A program made the translations under genes and the position numbers. The notes under the pieces were generated by a model. The model was not told the DNA's origin. It searched no databases and saw only the letters and a program-made list of their open reading frames with translations. Positions 9,789 through 18,170 of a DNA stretch of 64,000 nucleotides are shown here, in pieces; the first letter of the stretch is position 1, and the number at the start of each line of letters is the position of its first letter. Source of the stretch: Trueperella pecoris (GTDB lineage Bacteria; Actinomycetota; Actinomycetes; Actinomycetales; Actinomycetaceae); contig NZ_CP053291.1 of NCBI RefSeq assembly GCF_014926385.1, positions 496,001 through 560,000 of the forward strand. Reading direction: 5' to 3'.

Positions 9789-11000
9789 TCAAGCGACGGC
9801 GTCGTGAACCGAGCGCTCGCAGAGGAAGATGCGGTGCTTACCGGTGATGGTCGGCGTGGCGATGAGCGTGGCCTGCCCGGATAGCTTGGGGTTGAGTTTG
9901 AGCTTCTTGCGGAAAACTTCCGGGTCGAGGGGCGTGCCGCGTTTTTTGATCTCCACGCGGCCGATACCGAGCCTTGTCAGTGCCTTGCGAAGCGGTGCTG
10001 GCTCGGTGGTGAATACGTCGCGAATGGTGAAGGCAGTGAGGAAGGGCGAATCGATGGGGGTATCGCCGGTGAGGTAGGCGATGGAGTCTGCGATGGGTGC
10101 GATGCCGAACTCCTCGCACAGGGAGGCGATGGCGCCGGAGCGAATGATGGCCGGATCGGGTTCGAAGATGAACCGGCCCGGCTCGCGAGGCGCGACGACG
10201 ACGTGCGGGGTGCGCGGGTCGCTCACGCCCGCGCCGCGTGTGGCGGAATTGGTGCCGGTGAGGACGAGGGCGCGGCGCCCGGGCGTCGGTGCCGCTTTGC
10301 CCAGCCAGATGATGGCTTCGATGAGCGTGCCGTCTGCGGAGATCCATTCGACGCAGGCGTCCGAGGGGAGCGCCTCGTAGTCAATGCCGGGGGCGATCTT
10401 GATGCCCGCGGAATCGAAGCGCGAGGCGATGTCGATGGCCTGGCTGAGCTTCGGGGACCACTCTTCGGGGTTCTTCAGGCGATGCCCCTTGCTGCGCCGG
10501 GCGGGGTCGATCCAAATGGCGTCGGCACCGAGTGAGACGAGGTCGACGTCAAAGGCGTTTGCCTCGATGACGTGTGCCTCGGGGAAAGGCGTGAGGTTGA
10601 TGTACGCGGCGGCGGCCGCTTCGGGATCCATCTCGATGGAGGACGTGCGCAGGCCAAGCCCCGCAAATGCCATGGAGTCGGCACCGATTCCGCACCCCAT
10701 GTCGATGACGTGCGTCGCGCCCGCTTCGCGCAGGCGGGCCGCGTGGAATGCGCCAACACTGAGGCGGGTGGCTTGCTCGAGGCCGTCTTGGGTGAAGAGC
10801 ATGCGGCTGGCGAAGGGACCAAATTTTTCGCGGCCGCGCTCGCGCAGGCGACTTTGGGTGAGCGCGGCGGCGATGAGGTCGCGATCGTAGCCATCGCGCG
10901 TCAGGCGTTCTGTCAGGGTCAAGACGCTCAATGAGTCGTAGGGCGGGAGGGTTTCGAGAAGGTCCCATCCGGCAGAGCTGAGGAGTTTGTGGAATGACAC
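9789..11000 (-). CDS. Class I SAM methyltransferase with THUMP-like domain
   Basis: Protein of 403 residues. The SAM-binding motif I is VIDMGCGIGADSMAF near residue 100, with the acidic ribose contact SSIEMDPEAAA after it and a conserved IWIDPARR segment. The C-terminal part resembles the THUMP-like domain seen in an actinobacterial methyltransferase family next to groES. An RNA substrate is likely but unproven. The last codons (VHDAVA) are written by an 11-mer repeat copy at 9795-9805, so the tail appears shaped by the repeat. Confidence 0.8.
   Translation of the reverse strand: MSFHKLLSSAGWDLLETLPPYDSLSVLTLTERLTRDGYDRDLIAAALTQSRLRERGREKFGPFASRMLFTQDGLEQATRLSVGAFHAARLREAGATHVIDMGCGIGADSMAFAGLGLRTSSIEMDPEAAAAAYINLTPFPEAHVIEANAFDVDLVSLGADAIWIDPARRSKGHRLKNPEEWSPKLSQAIDIASRFDSAGIKIAPGIDYEALPSDACVEWISADGTLIEAIIWLGKAAPTPGRRALVLTGTNSATRGAGVSDPRTPHVVVAPREPGRFIFEPDPAIIRSGAIASLCEEFGIAPIADSIAYLTGDTPIDSPFLTAFTIRDVFTTEPAPLRKALTRLGIGRVEIKKRGTPLDPEVFRKKLKLNPKLSGQATLIATPTITGKHRIFLCERSVHDAVA
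9795..9808 (+). repeat. Dispersed 11-mer, copy 5
   Basis: GACGGCGTCGTGAA lies inside the last six codons of the minus-strand methyltransferase gene. It is read there as an unconserved C-terminal tail. Confidence 0.8.
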
Positions 11001-11078
11001 GATCCCATCGTCTCATAATCGGGACGCACCGGTTTGGCGGAGGTTGGGGGAGCGTTCGCGAGGAGCGAGGCGACGTGG

Positions 11079-11105
11079 TTGGCACTCGCCTTGATCGAGT
11101 GCCAA
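11079..11105. promoter_or_regulatory. CIRCE operator (HrcA site) of groES
   Basis: TTGGCACTC, 9 nt, GAGTGCCAA: a perfect 9-9-9 inverted repeat closely matching the CIRCE consensus. HrcA bound here represses chaperonin transcription until heat shock. Confidence 0.93.
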
Positions 11106-11119
11106 AAGGGCGTTAATCT
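11091..11119 (+). promoter_or_regulatory. groES promoter overlapping CIRCE
   Basis: A -35 TTGATC (11091-11096) and a -10 TAATCT (11114-11119) are 17 bp apart. The -35 lies within CIRCE, so HrcA would block polymerase. Confidence 0.65.
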
Positions 11120-11213
11120 TTATTTCGGTAGCAAACGCTACGAACTGGTGTTGACCGGCCCCCGCGACGGCGGTTAGCCAGCGAGAAGTTTTTGAGATAG
11201 AAGGAGGAACCGC

Positions 11214-11510
11214 ATGACGGTCTCCATTAAGCCGCTTGATGACCGCATCGTCATCCAGCAGGTTGAAGCTGAGGAAACCACCGCGTCTGGCCTTGTTCTG
11301 CCGGACACCGCTAAGGAGAAGCCCCAGGAGGGCAAGGTCGTGGCTGTGGGCCCGGGCCGCATTGATGACAACGGTAACCGCGTGCCCATGGATCTCGCTG
11401 TGGGTGACACCGTGATTTATTCCAAGTACGGAGGCACCGAGGTCAAGTACGGCGCGGATGAGTACATCATTCTCTCCCAGCGTGACGTTCTGGCGGTTGT
11501 GACCCGCTAG
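11214..11510 (+). CDS. groES: GroES co-chaperonin
   Basis: A 98-residue co-chaperonin that caps the GroEL chamber. It has the standard start ([36 protein letters not shown]), the mobile loop, and the end VLAVVTR. AAGGAGGAACCGC precedes the ATG. CIRCE lies upstream. No groEL follows: the transcript ends at a strong hairpin 20 nt later, so groEL must be elsewhere in the genome. Confidence 0.96.
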   Translation: MTVSIKPLDDRIVIQQVEAEETTASGLVLPDTAKEKPQEGKVVAVGPGRIDDNGNRVPMDLAVGDTVIYSKYGGTEVKYGADEYIILSQRDVLAVVTR

Positions 11511-11529
11511 TTTCCGCTCATGAAGACGA

Positions 11530-11563
11530 GAACATCCCCCGGAGTCTGCTCCGGGGGATGTTC
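11530..11563 (+). terminator. groES terminator
   Basis: A perfect 15-bp stem (GAACATCCCCCGGAG with CTCCGGGGGATGTTC) and a 4-nt loop TCTG, 20 nt past the groES stop. This closes groES as a single-gene unit. Confidence 0.9.
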
Positions 11564-11572
11564 TATTGGTGA

Positions 11573-11651
11573 GCGTCCCTAACCCCTGCGAATACCGATT
11601 CTCGTCGGGTTCGCCGCGAAATACAGGCTTTTGCGCAGAGGTTAGGGACGC
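11573..11651. repeat. Long inverted repeat with 18-bp arms
   Basis: GCGTCCCTAACCCCTGCG (11573-11590) and CGCAGAGGTTAGGGACGC (11634-11651) pair with one mismatch around 43 nt. It sits between the groES terminator and the lipoprotein promoter. It contains no ORF. Confidence 0.7.
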
Positions 11652-11664
11652 GGGCACACTATTC

Positions 11665-11684
11665 CTATGTGATATGCGACATAG
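11665..11684. promoter_or_regulatory. Operator-like dyad upstream of the lipoprotein gene
   Basis: CTATGT, 8 nt, ACATAG, about 33 nt before the ATG. The core ATGT-N8-ACAT equals the consensus described for PadR-type repressors. A PadR regulator is encoded at 27.9 kb, but a link is only a guess. Confidence 0.45.
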
Positions 11685-11717
11685 TATTGTGGCAGAGGGA
11701 AGGAGATAGGTGACGCC

Positions 11718-12323
11718 ATGAAAAGGACTTGCGCGATTCTTTGCGGCTGCCTCCTCTTGAGCGCGTGTGCGAGTGGGAATGCGGGCATTGGCGTTCAACG
11801 ACTAAGAAGCAACGCGATCACCACTGACGATGGCTATGCTGCGATGGAGGATAGGTATGAGGTGACGATAGCTGAGAAGACCTATGCCCTTGCTTCCGAT
11901 GCTTGGTTGCCTGACGAGGAAGGCGCTTTGCGTCAGTTTTATGAAGAACAACGAGCCGGTCTCGAGCGGATTGGCGCCATGGTCGGGTTCCAAGAATTGT
12001 CGGACGCTAACGCGGAGGATTACGCTGCGCGGGTCATCCCGATCGTTGCTGCGACCGAGCATGAGGGGCAAGAGGTGACGGAACAAGATCGGCAGTATGC
12101 CCGAGAGATTCTCCACATGTGCTTCTTGCTTTCCGGTGATGAGAAAGCGCGTGGGCTGCGCAAAACGTTGGATGAGATTGTCGGGCTGGATCCCGCTTCT
12201 GACGCTTTTGCCTCGCACATTGAGCGGCTATCTGAATATCTTCCGGTACTCGCAGCCGATAACGGGCAGTTCGTGCGTGATGCCTGGGATATCTCGCTCA
12301 AACGGCGTAGTGAAGGTACCTGA
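11718..12323 (+). CDS. Putative lipoprotein of unknown function
   Basis: A 201-residue protein with an N-terminal signal peptide (MKRTCAILCGCLLLSAC) and the lipobox LSAC, so the mature protein would be lipid-anchored from C17 on the outer face of the membrane. The rest is soluble and acidic, with predicted helices, and I recognise no domain. Its base composition is visibly less GC-rich than its neighbours, suggesting later acquisition. AAGGAGATAGG lies before the ATG. A palindromic operator upstream suggests regulated expression. Confidence 0.72.
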   Translation: MKRTCAILCGCLLLSACASGNAGIGVQRLRSNAITTDDGYAAMEDRYEVTIAEKTYALASDAWLPDEEGALRQFYEEQRAGLERIGAMVGFQELSDANAEDYAARVIPIVAATEHEGQEVTEQDRQYAREILHMCFLLSGDEKARGLRKTLDEIVGLDPASDAFASHIERLSEYLPVLAADNGQFVRDAWDISLKRRSEGT

Positions 12324-12461
12324 GAGCGCGCTGTCCTAATAATGAGACGAATAACCGGAGATCCGTCCCGACCAGCGAGACATAATTTGCTTCCTCGGTT
12401 TCCTTGAGATGAAATAACGACGTCGGCGCCCAGTCGGCATCGCCAAACAGGGGGAGAAACA

Positions 12462-12953
12462 GTGCTCAAGGTGGGAATCGTCATGGGAAGCGCGAGTGAT
12501 CTTCCCATCGTTCGCAAAGCGGCCAACATGCTGGACACCTTGGAAGTTCCCTACGAGGTTCACGTGTTCTCGGCGCATCGCACGCCTGATCAGGCGGCCG
12601 AATTTACCCGCAACGCGCGCGAGAACGGGATCGGCGTCATCATCGCCGCTGCAGGAATGGCCGCACACTTGGCTGGCGCCGTCGCCGCCAACACCACACT
12701 GCCTGTCATTGGCATCCCGCTGACCTCCTCCCACCTCGACGGCATGGATGCTCTGCTCTCCACCGTTCAGATGCCGCCGGGAATGCCCGTCGCCACCGTT
12801 GCCATCAATGGGGCGAAGAACGCGGCCATCCTCGCCGCGCAGATCATTGCACTCACCGATCCACAGCTTGTCGCGCGTATCGAGGCTGACCGCGAGGCCA
12901 CGCGCGCTTCCATCCTCGAAAAGAACGCGGTAGTAGAAGCCGAATTCAACTAA
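12462..12953 (+). CDS. purE: PurE, N5-CAIR mutase
   Basis: A 163-residue class I PurE that moves the carboxyl group of N5-CAIR to give CAIR in purine synthesis. Motifs: [22 protein letters not shown] and the [13 protein letters not shown] loop. GTG start behind GGGGGAGAAACA. The partner purK is not next to it and must lie elsewhere. A T-tailed terminator follows the stop, so purE is a separate transcript from purC. Confidence 0.95.
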   Translation: MLKVGIVMGSASDLPIVRKAANMLDTLEVPYEVHVFSAHRTPDQAAEFTRNARENGIGVIIAAAGMAAHLAGAVAANTTLPVIGIPLTSSHLDGMDALLSTVQMPPGMPVATVAINGAKNAAILAAQIIALTDPQLVARIEADREATRASILEKNAVVEAEFN

Positions 12954-12957
12954 ACCA

Positions 12958-12989
12958 GAGGGCGCCGAGCAGGCGCCCTCATATTTTTC
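12958..12989 (+). terminator. purE intrinsic terminator
   Basis: A perfect 9-bp stem GAGGGCGCC / GGCGCCCTC with a 5-nt loop, followed by ATATTTTTCTT. One of the few hairpins in the window with a clear T-tract. Confidence 0.9.
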
Positions 12990-13039
12990 TTCGCAGGCCA
13001 CACATTCACAGGCCCACCCACCACACAAAGGAATCGAAC

Positions 13040-13747
13040 ATGTACGGACCTCAACTTTATGAAGGCAAGGCAAAGAAGGTTTACGCAACGGACAACCCCG
13101 CCCACGTCGTCGTGTCCTATAAGGACGACGCTACCGCTTTCGACGGCCAGAAGAGGGGCACCATCGCGGGCAAGGGCGTGGTCAACAACCGCATGTCGAA
13201 CCTCGTGATGCGCGTCCTTGAGGAGCACGGGGTGCCCACACACTACGTCGAGGAACTCAATGAGCGTGACACGGTCGTGAAGAAGGTGGACATCGTCCCG
13301 CTCGAGGTCATCATCCGCAACGTGTCGGCTGGCTCGTTTGCCAAGCGCTACGGCGTGGAGGAGGGCATCGTCTTCGACGCCCCCACGATCGAGTTCTCCT
13401 ACAAGGACGACGCCCTGGGAGACCCACTCATCAACTCCTACCATGCGCTTGCCCTGAAGCTGGCTAGCCCTGAGGAGATCGAGAAGATCAAGGACTACAC
13501 CTTCACGGTCAACCGCGTCCTCACGGAGTATTTTGCCACCCTCAACCTGCGTCTCGTGGACTTCAAGGTTGAGTATGGTCGTCTGGCCGACGGCACGATC
13601 GTGCTCGCCGACGAGATTTCCCCCGACACCTGCCGCCTGTGGGACCTCGACACGGGCGAGAAGCTGGATAAGGATCGCTTCCGCCGCGATCTGGGCGGCG
13701 TCGAAGAAGCTTACGCCGAAGTGATGAAGCGAGCACTGGCCAAGTAA
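13040..13747 (+). CDS. purC: PurC, SAICAR synthetase
   Basis: A 235-residue enzyme that ligates aspartate to CAIR using ATP. The start [15 protein letters not shown], the glycine-serine ATP-site region [13 protein letters not shown], and the signature [28 protein letters not shown] are all present. AAAGGAATCGAAC precedes the ATG. It opens the run purC-purF-purM-purN-purD-purLQ. Confidence 0.96.
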   Translation: MYGPQLYEGKAKKVYATDNPAHVVVSYKDDATAFDGQKRGTIAGKGVVNNRMSNLVMRVLEEHGVPTHYVEELNERDTVVKKVDIVPLEVIIRNVSAGSFAKRYGVEEGIVFDAPTIEFSYKDDALGDPLINSYHALALKLASPEEIEKIKDYTFTVNRVLTEYFATLNLRLVDFKVEYGRLADGTIVLADEISPDTCRLWDLDTGEKLDKDRFRRDLGGVEEAYAEVMKRALAK

Positions 13748-13779
13748 CGCCGCGACGATCTAAGGGAGCTAGGGCCGCA

Positions 13780-15279
13780 ATGGCAATTGAAGAAGAATGC
13801 GGAGTGTTCGGGGTTTTCCGCCCCGAGGCCGCCCGCGTGGCACTCGATTCTTACTACGCGCTGTATGCGTTGCAGCACCGTGGCCAGGAGAGCTGCGGGA
13901 TCGTTGTGAACGACGACGGCGTGTTCGCCGAGCATCGCGACCTCGGCTTGGTCGGCGACGTCTTTAGCGCCGACGTGCTCGAGCGACTCGGTACCGGCGA
14001 GATGGCCACCGGCCACGTTCGTTACGGCACGACGGGTGCGCGCAGCCGGGTCAACGCCCAGCCACTGGTGGTCAACCACATGAAGGGCACAATGGCGCTC
14101 GCCCACAACGGCAACCTCGCTAATGCCGCCGAGCTTCGCCGCGAGCTCGAGGGGCGCGGATCCGTGTTCCAGACCAGCACGGACACCGAGGTTATCTCTT
14201 ACGAGATCATCCATGCGCGCCTCAAGACGGCCTCCATCGAATCGGCCGTCGAGGCCGCGATGGGCCGCCTGGTGGGCGCCTACTCCCTCGTCGTCATGTC
14301 GCCCAAGAAGCTCCTCGCCGTGCGCGACCCGCACGGCTTCCGTCCGCTATGCATCGGCACGCTCGACGACGGCGGGGTGGTCTTCGCATCCGAGACCTGT
14401 GCCTTACACGCGGTGGGGGCCACCTATCTGCGCGACGTGGAGCCCGGTGAAATCGTCATCGCCGAACGCCCGGAAGTCGCCGATCCGGAGGTGCCTATTC
14501 GGTTGCGCTCGATCCGCACCCATTGCGGCACGAAGCCGCACTCGGCCTGCGTTTTTGAATACATCTATTTCGCACGCCCGGATTCGGACGTGGATGGCAT
14601 GAGCGTCCATATCGCCCGCCAGCGTGCGGGGCGTTTTCTTGCCCAGGCTCACCCTGTGGAGGCGGACATCGTCATTGGTGTGCCAGATTCCGGCCTCGAC
14701 GCCGCCATGGGCTTCTCCCACGAGTCGGGCATTGCCTATGACACCGGTTTCATTAAGAACAAGTACATCGGGCGCACCTTCATCTCGCCGGGTCAGTCGA
14801 GCCGCGAGCGCGGCGTGCGGATCAAGCTCAACCCGGTGCCGTCGGTGGTGGCGGGCAAGCGCGTGGTGTTGGTCGACGATTCGATTGTCCGCGGCACCAC
14901 CTCCAAGCGCATCATCGGCTTGCTGCGTGAGGCCGGCGCCACCGAGGTTCATTTCCGCGTCTCGGCCCCGCCGTTCCTCAACCCGTGTTACTACGGTACG
15001 GACATCGATTCGCGGGATAACCTCATCGCCTGCCATCTGAGCGAGGAAGAGATCCGGGAGGAGATCGGCGCCGACTCGTTGGGATACCTCAGCATCGAGG
15101 ATGCGCGCCGGATGGCTGAGCCCGCGAAGATTGGCGGCTTCTGTACCGCCTGCTTCGATGGGAATTATCCGACCCCTGTGCGCGCGGAGGTTGACCGCTA
15201 CACACTTGGGCTCTCGACCGGCCAGCCGAAGCCCATGGACCGACCCACGATTTCTCAGGTGAAGGAGGCTCGTCCGTGA
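13780..15279 (+). CDS. purF: PurF, amidophosphoribosyltransferase
   Basis: A 499-residue committing enzyme of purine synthesis that makes phosphoribosylamine from PRPP and glutamine. The propeptide MAIEEE would be removed to expose Cys7 (ECGVFGVF) as the N-terminal nucleophile. The PRPP loop is [14 protein letters not shown]. Cysteines at [22 protein letters not shown] and [10 protein letters not shown] match the ligand positions of the [4Fe-4S] cluster of the Bacillus-type enzyme, so this PurF is probably oxygen-sensitive. Its stop overlaps the purM start. Confidence 0.95.
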   Translation: MAIEEECGVFGVFRPEAARVALDSYYALYALQHRGQESCGIVVNDDGVFAEHRDLGLVGDVFSADVLERLGTGEMATGHVRYGTTGARSRVNAQPLVVNHMKGTMALAHNGNLANAAELRRELEGRGSVFQTSTDTEVISYEIIHARLKTASIESAVEAAMGRLVGAYSLVVMSPKKLLAVRDPHGFRPLCIGTLDDGGVVFASETCALHAVGATYLRDVEPGEIVIAERPEVADPEVPIRLRSIRTHCGTKPHSACVFEYIYFARPDSDVDGMSVHIARQRAGRFLAQAHPVEADIVIGVPDSGLDAAMGFSHESGIAYDTGFIKNKYIGRTFISPGQSSRERGVRIKLNPVPSVVAGKRVVLVDDSIVRGTTSKRIIGLLREAGATEVHFRVSAPPFLNPCYYGTDIDSRDNLIACHLSEEEIREEIGADSLGYLSIEDARRMAEPAKIGGFCTACFDGNYPTPVRAEVDRYTLGLSTGQPKPMDRPTISQVKEARP

Positions 15280-16319
15280 CTAGCCAGTCGTATTCGGAAT
15301 CGTATGCCGCGGCGGGCGTGGATATCACCGCCGGGTATCGCGCCGTGGAGTTGATGAAGACTCACGTGGCCCGCACGCGCACCCCGGGCGTGCTTTCCGG
15401 CCTCGGCGGTTTCGGTGGGATGTTTGCGCCCGATGTTGCGGGCATGTCCAAGCCGATCCTCGTCTCGGGCACGGACGGCGTGGGCACGAAGCTCAAGCTG
15501 GCCTTCGCGCTTGACCGCCATGACACGGTGGGTATCGACTGCGTGGCCATGTGCGTCAACGACATTGTGTGCGTGGGGGCGCGCCCGCTTTTCTTCCTCG
15601 ACTACATTGCCTGCGGCAAGAACGTCCCTGAGCGCATCGAGCAGATTGTGAGTGGAATCGCGGAGGGCTGCGTGCAGTCCGGCGCCGCTCTCATCGGCGG
15701 TGAAACCGCGGAGATGCCCGGTTTCTACCCCGAGGACGAGTATGACCTTGCGGGCTTCGCCGTGGGCATGGTGGACGAGGAGAAGATGGTGGTGGGCGAC
15801 GCCGCCCCCGGTGACGTTGTGCTCGGGCTTTCTTCCTCCGGCGTTCACTCGAATGGATTCTCGCTTGTCCGCAAGGTGTTCGCACAGCCCGACTCGCTCG
15901 CGACTATCTACCCCGAGCTGGGCCAGAGCCTGGGCGAGGCGCTCCTGACCCCGACGAAGATCTACGTCAAGCCCGTGCTTGCGCTCGCCGAGGTTGTTGC
16001 CATCAAGGCGATCAGCCACATCACGGGCGGGGGCCTGTTCGAGAACTTGCCGCGGGCACTGCCCGCCGGCCTGGGGATGCGCATCGACACCGCGGCGATT
16101 GCACGCCCGCCAATCTTCGATCTCCTCGCGCGCGAGGGCAACATTCCCGCACGCGACATGTACAACACATTCAACATGGGGCTGGGCATGGCGATCGTCG
16201 TCGCTCCCGATGACGTCGACGCGGCTCTCGCCGTCCTCGCCGCTGCGGGCGAGCCGGCCACGGTCGTCGGCGTTGTGACCGAGACTGAGGGTATCGAACT
16301 GGAGGGCGTCCAGCTGTGA
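15276..16319 (+). CDS. purM: PurM, AIR synthetase
   Basis: A 347-residue ATP-dependent cyclase turning FGAM into AIR. Motifs: [24 protein letters not shown], and [10 protein letters not shown] in the C-terminal domain. The GTG start at 15276 overlaps the purF stop by 4 nt and the stop overlaps the purN GTG by 4 nt, so translation is coupled along the operon. Confidence 0.96.
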   Translation: MTSQSYSESYAAAGVDITAGYRAVELMKTHVARTRTPGVLSGLGGFGGMFAPDVAGMSKPILVSGTDGVGTKLKLAFALDRHDTVGIDCVAMCVNDIVCVGARPLFFLDYIACGKNVPERIEQIVSGIAEGCVQSGAALIGGETAEMPGFYPEDEYDLAGFAVGMVDEEKMVVGDAAPGDVVLGLSSSGVHSNGFSLVRKVFAQPDSLATIYPELGQSLGEALLTPTKIYVKPVLALAEVVAIKAISHITGGGLFENLPRALPAGLGMRIDTAAIARPPIFDLLAREGNIPARDMYNTFNMGLGMAIVVAPDDVDAALAVLAAAGEPATVVGVVTETEGIELEGVQL

Positions 16320-16894
16320 AAGTGGCGGTGCTGTGCTCGGGTGGAGGAACGAACCTCCAGGCGCTCCTCGACGCCGAGCGTGCCGGCGCATTTCCCCACG
16401 CGAAGATCGCGCTCGTGGGGGTGGACCGGGACTGTTACGCGAGGCTACGCGCCGCCGCGGCGGGCATCCCCACGATCGAGGTGAGCACAACGAACCTGGC
16501 GCGCGTGCTGGAGAAGGCGGGCATCGACGTCGTCGTGTTGGCGGGCTTCCTCGCCATCGTGCCACCCGCGGTCACCCGCGCCTACGCCGGGCGCATCATC
16601 AACATTCACCCCTCGCTCCTGCCTGCCTACGGGGGCAAGGGGATGTACGGGCTACGCGTCCACGAGGCCGTGCTCGCCGCGGGGGAGACCCGCACGGGTG
16701 CCACGGTCCACCTCGTCACCGACACCATCGACGGCGGGGAGATCCTGCTTCAGCGCGACGTCGACGTGGAGCCGGGGGACACGGCCAAGACCCTGCAGGC
16801 CCGCGTCATGAAGGAGGCCGAATGGAAAATTTTGCCGCAGGCCCTGGCGGAGCTGACGGCGGACCTCGCACAGCGCGGGAAGGGAAAACAATGA
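16316..16894 (+). CDS. purN: PurN, GAR transformylase
   Basis: A 192-residue formyltetrahydrofolate-dependent enzyme formylating GAR. The catalytic triad is visible: Asn and His in [19 protein letters not shown] and Asp in [11 protein letters not shown]. The N-terminal phosphate loop is [16 protein letters not shown] start overlapping the purM stop; the stop overlaps the purD ATG (ATGA). Confidence 0.95.
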   Translation: MKVAVLCSGGGTNLQALLDAERAGAFPHAKIALVGVDRDCYARLRAAAAGIPTIEVSTTNLARVLEKAGIDVVVLAGFLAIVPPAVTRAYAGRIINIHPSLLPAYGGKGMYGLRVHEAVLAAGETRTGATVHLVTDTIDGGEILLQRDVDVEPGDTAKTLQARVMKEAEWKILPQALAELTADLAQRGKGKQ

Positions 16895-18162
16895 AGGTTT
16901 TGGTCATCGGATCGGGCGGACGCGAACACGCGATCGTGCGCAAGCTAGCCGAGAGCCCGCGCGTGGACGAGATCGTCGTGGCGCCGGGCAACGCCGGCAT
17001 TGCGCGGGAAGCAGGCGGCGCCGCCATCACCTGCGTGCCTATCGGCGCGATGGAGATTGACGCGCTCGTCGCCTATGCGCGCGAGGAAGGCGTGGACTAC
17101 GCCGTCGTTACTCCAGACGACCCGCTCGTGGCCGGAGCTGTGGATGCCTTCACCGTCGCAGGTATCCGCAGCTTCGGTCCTACCAAGGCCGCCGCGCAGA
17201 TCGAGGGCTCGAAGTCGTTCGCCAAGGCCTTCATGGCACGCCACGGCATCCCCACCGCAGGTTACGCCGTTTACGACGACGAAGCCTCGGCCCTCGCACA
17301 CATCGCCACCTGCGACCTGCCCGTCGTGGTCAAGGCCGACGGCCTGGCGCTCGGCAAGGGCGTGACCGTGGCGCTGACTCGCGAGGAGGCCGAGACGGCC
17401 GTGCGCGAGGCGATGGGCGGCCGCTTCGGACGGTCCGGCGAGCGCCTCGTCATCGAAGAATTCCTCACTGGCCCGGAGGTTTCCGTCCTGGCCTTTAGCG
17501 ACGGGAAGACGATTCGCCCGATGGTGTCCGCCATGGATCACAAGCGCCTCCTCGACGGCGACCGAGGCCCGAACACCGGCGGCATGGGAGTCATCGCCCC
17601 CAACCCGCTATATACCGCCGAGGTTGCTAAGCGTTGCGAGCGCGAGATTTTCGGGCCCACCGTGGCCGGGCTTGCCGCCGAGGGCATGCCCTTCACCGGG
17701 TGCCTCTACTTCGGCCTCATTCTTACCGCCGACGGGCCGAAGGTCATCGAGTATAACTGCCGCTTCGGCGACCCTGAGACCCAGGTAGTCCTGCCGCTCC
17801 TCGAATCTGACCTCCTCGACATTTTCGAAGCTACCTCCGCCGGCACACTCGCGGACGTGCCCGTCGACTTCGCACAGGGCGCCGCCGCCTGCGTCGTCAT
17901 GTCCGCCGAAGGCTACCCCGCCGCCCCGCGCAAGGGCGACCCCATCGACCTGCCCACCGACCTCGAGCAGCACGTCGTCGCCGCCGGCGTCGCTGAGCGG
18001 GACGGCCAGCTACTGACCAACGGCGGCCGTGTACTCGGCGTCTGTGCCCGCGCCTCGACCCTCCCCGCCGCCCTCGACCTCGCCTACGAACGCGTGCGGC
18101 GCATCTCCTTTACCGGAGCGCACTACCGCACCGACATCGCCCACCAGTTCCGCCAGCACTAA
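16891..18162 (+). CDS. purD: PurD, GAR synthetase
   Basis: A 423-residue ATP-grasp enzyme joining glycine to phosphoribosylamine. The start is fixed by VLVIGSGGREHAIVRKL right after the ATG at 16891, preceded by GGGAAGGG; the frame stays open upstream only because it shadows purN. Substrate motifs VVTPDDPLVAG, IEGSKSFAKAFM, HKRLLDGDRGPNTGGMG and EYNCRFGDPETQ are all seen. The gap to purLQ is 8 nt. Confidence 0.96.
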   Translation: MKVLVIGSGGREHAIVRKLAESPRVDEIVVAPGNAGIAREAGGAAITCVPIGAMEIDALVAYAREEGVDYAVVTPDDPLVAGAVDAFTVAGIRSFGPTKAAAQIEGSKSFAKAFMARHGIPTAGYAVYDDEASALAHIATCDLPVVVKADGLALGKGVTVALTREEAETAVREAMGGRFGRSGERLVIEEFLTGPEVSVLAFSDGKTIRPMVSAMDHKRLLDGDRGPNTGGMGVIAPNPLYTAEVAKRCEREIFGPTVAGLAAEGMPFTGCLYFGLILTADGPKVIEYNCRFGDPETQVVLPLLESDLLDIFEATSAGTLADVPVDFAQGAAACVVMSAEGYPAAPRKGDPIDLPTDLEQHVVAAGVAERDGQLLTNGGRVLGVCARASTLPAALDLAYERVRRISFTGAHYRTDIAHQFRQH

Positions 18163-18170
18163 GGATCCCC

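Noticed and set aside
12324-12461. A purine riboswitch before purE
   Set aside because: No three-way junction core with the paired loops of purine riboswitches is visible in the 138-nt gap.
16333-16890. An N-terminal extension of PurD
   Set aside because: The frame is open only as an out-of-frame reading of purN. The canonical PurD start motif and a GGGAAGGG ribosome site lie at 16891.
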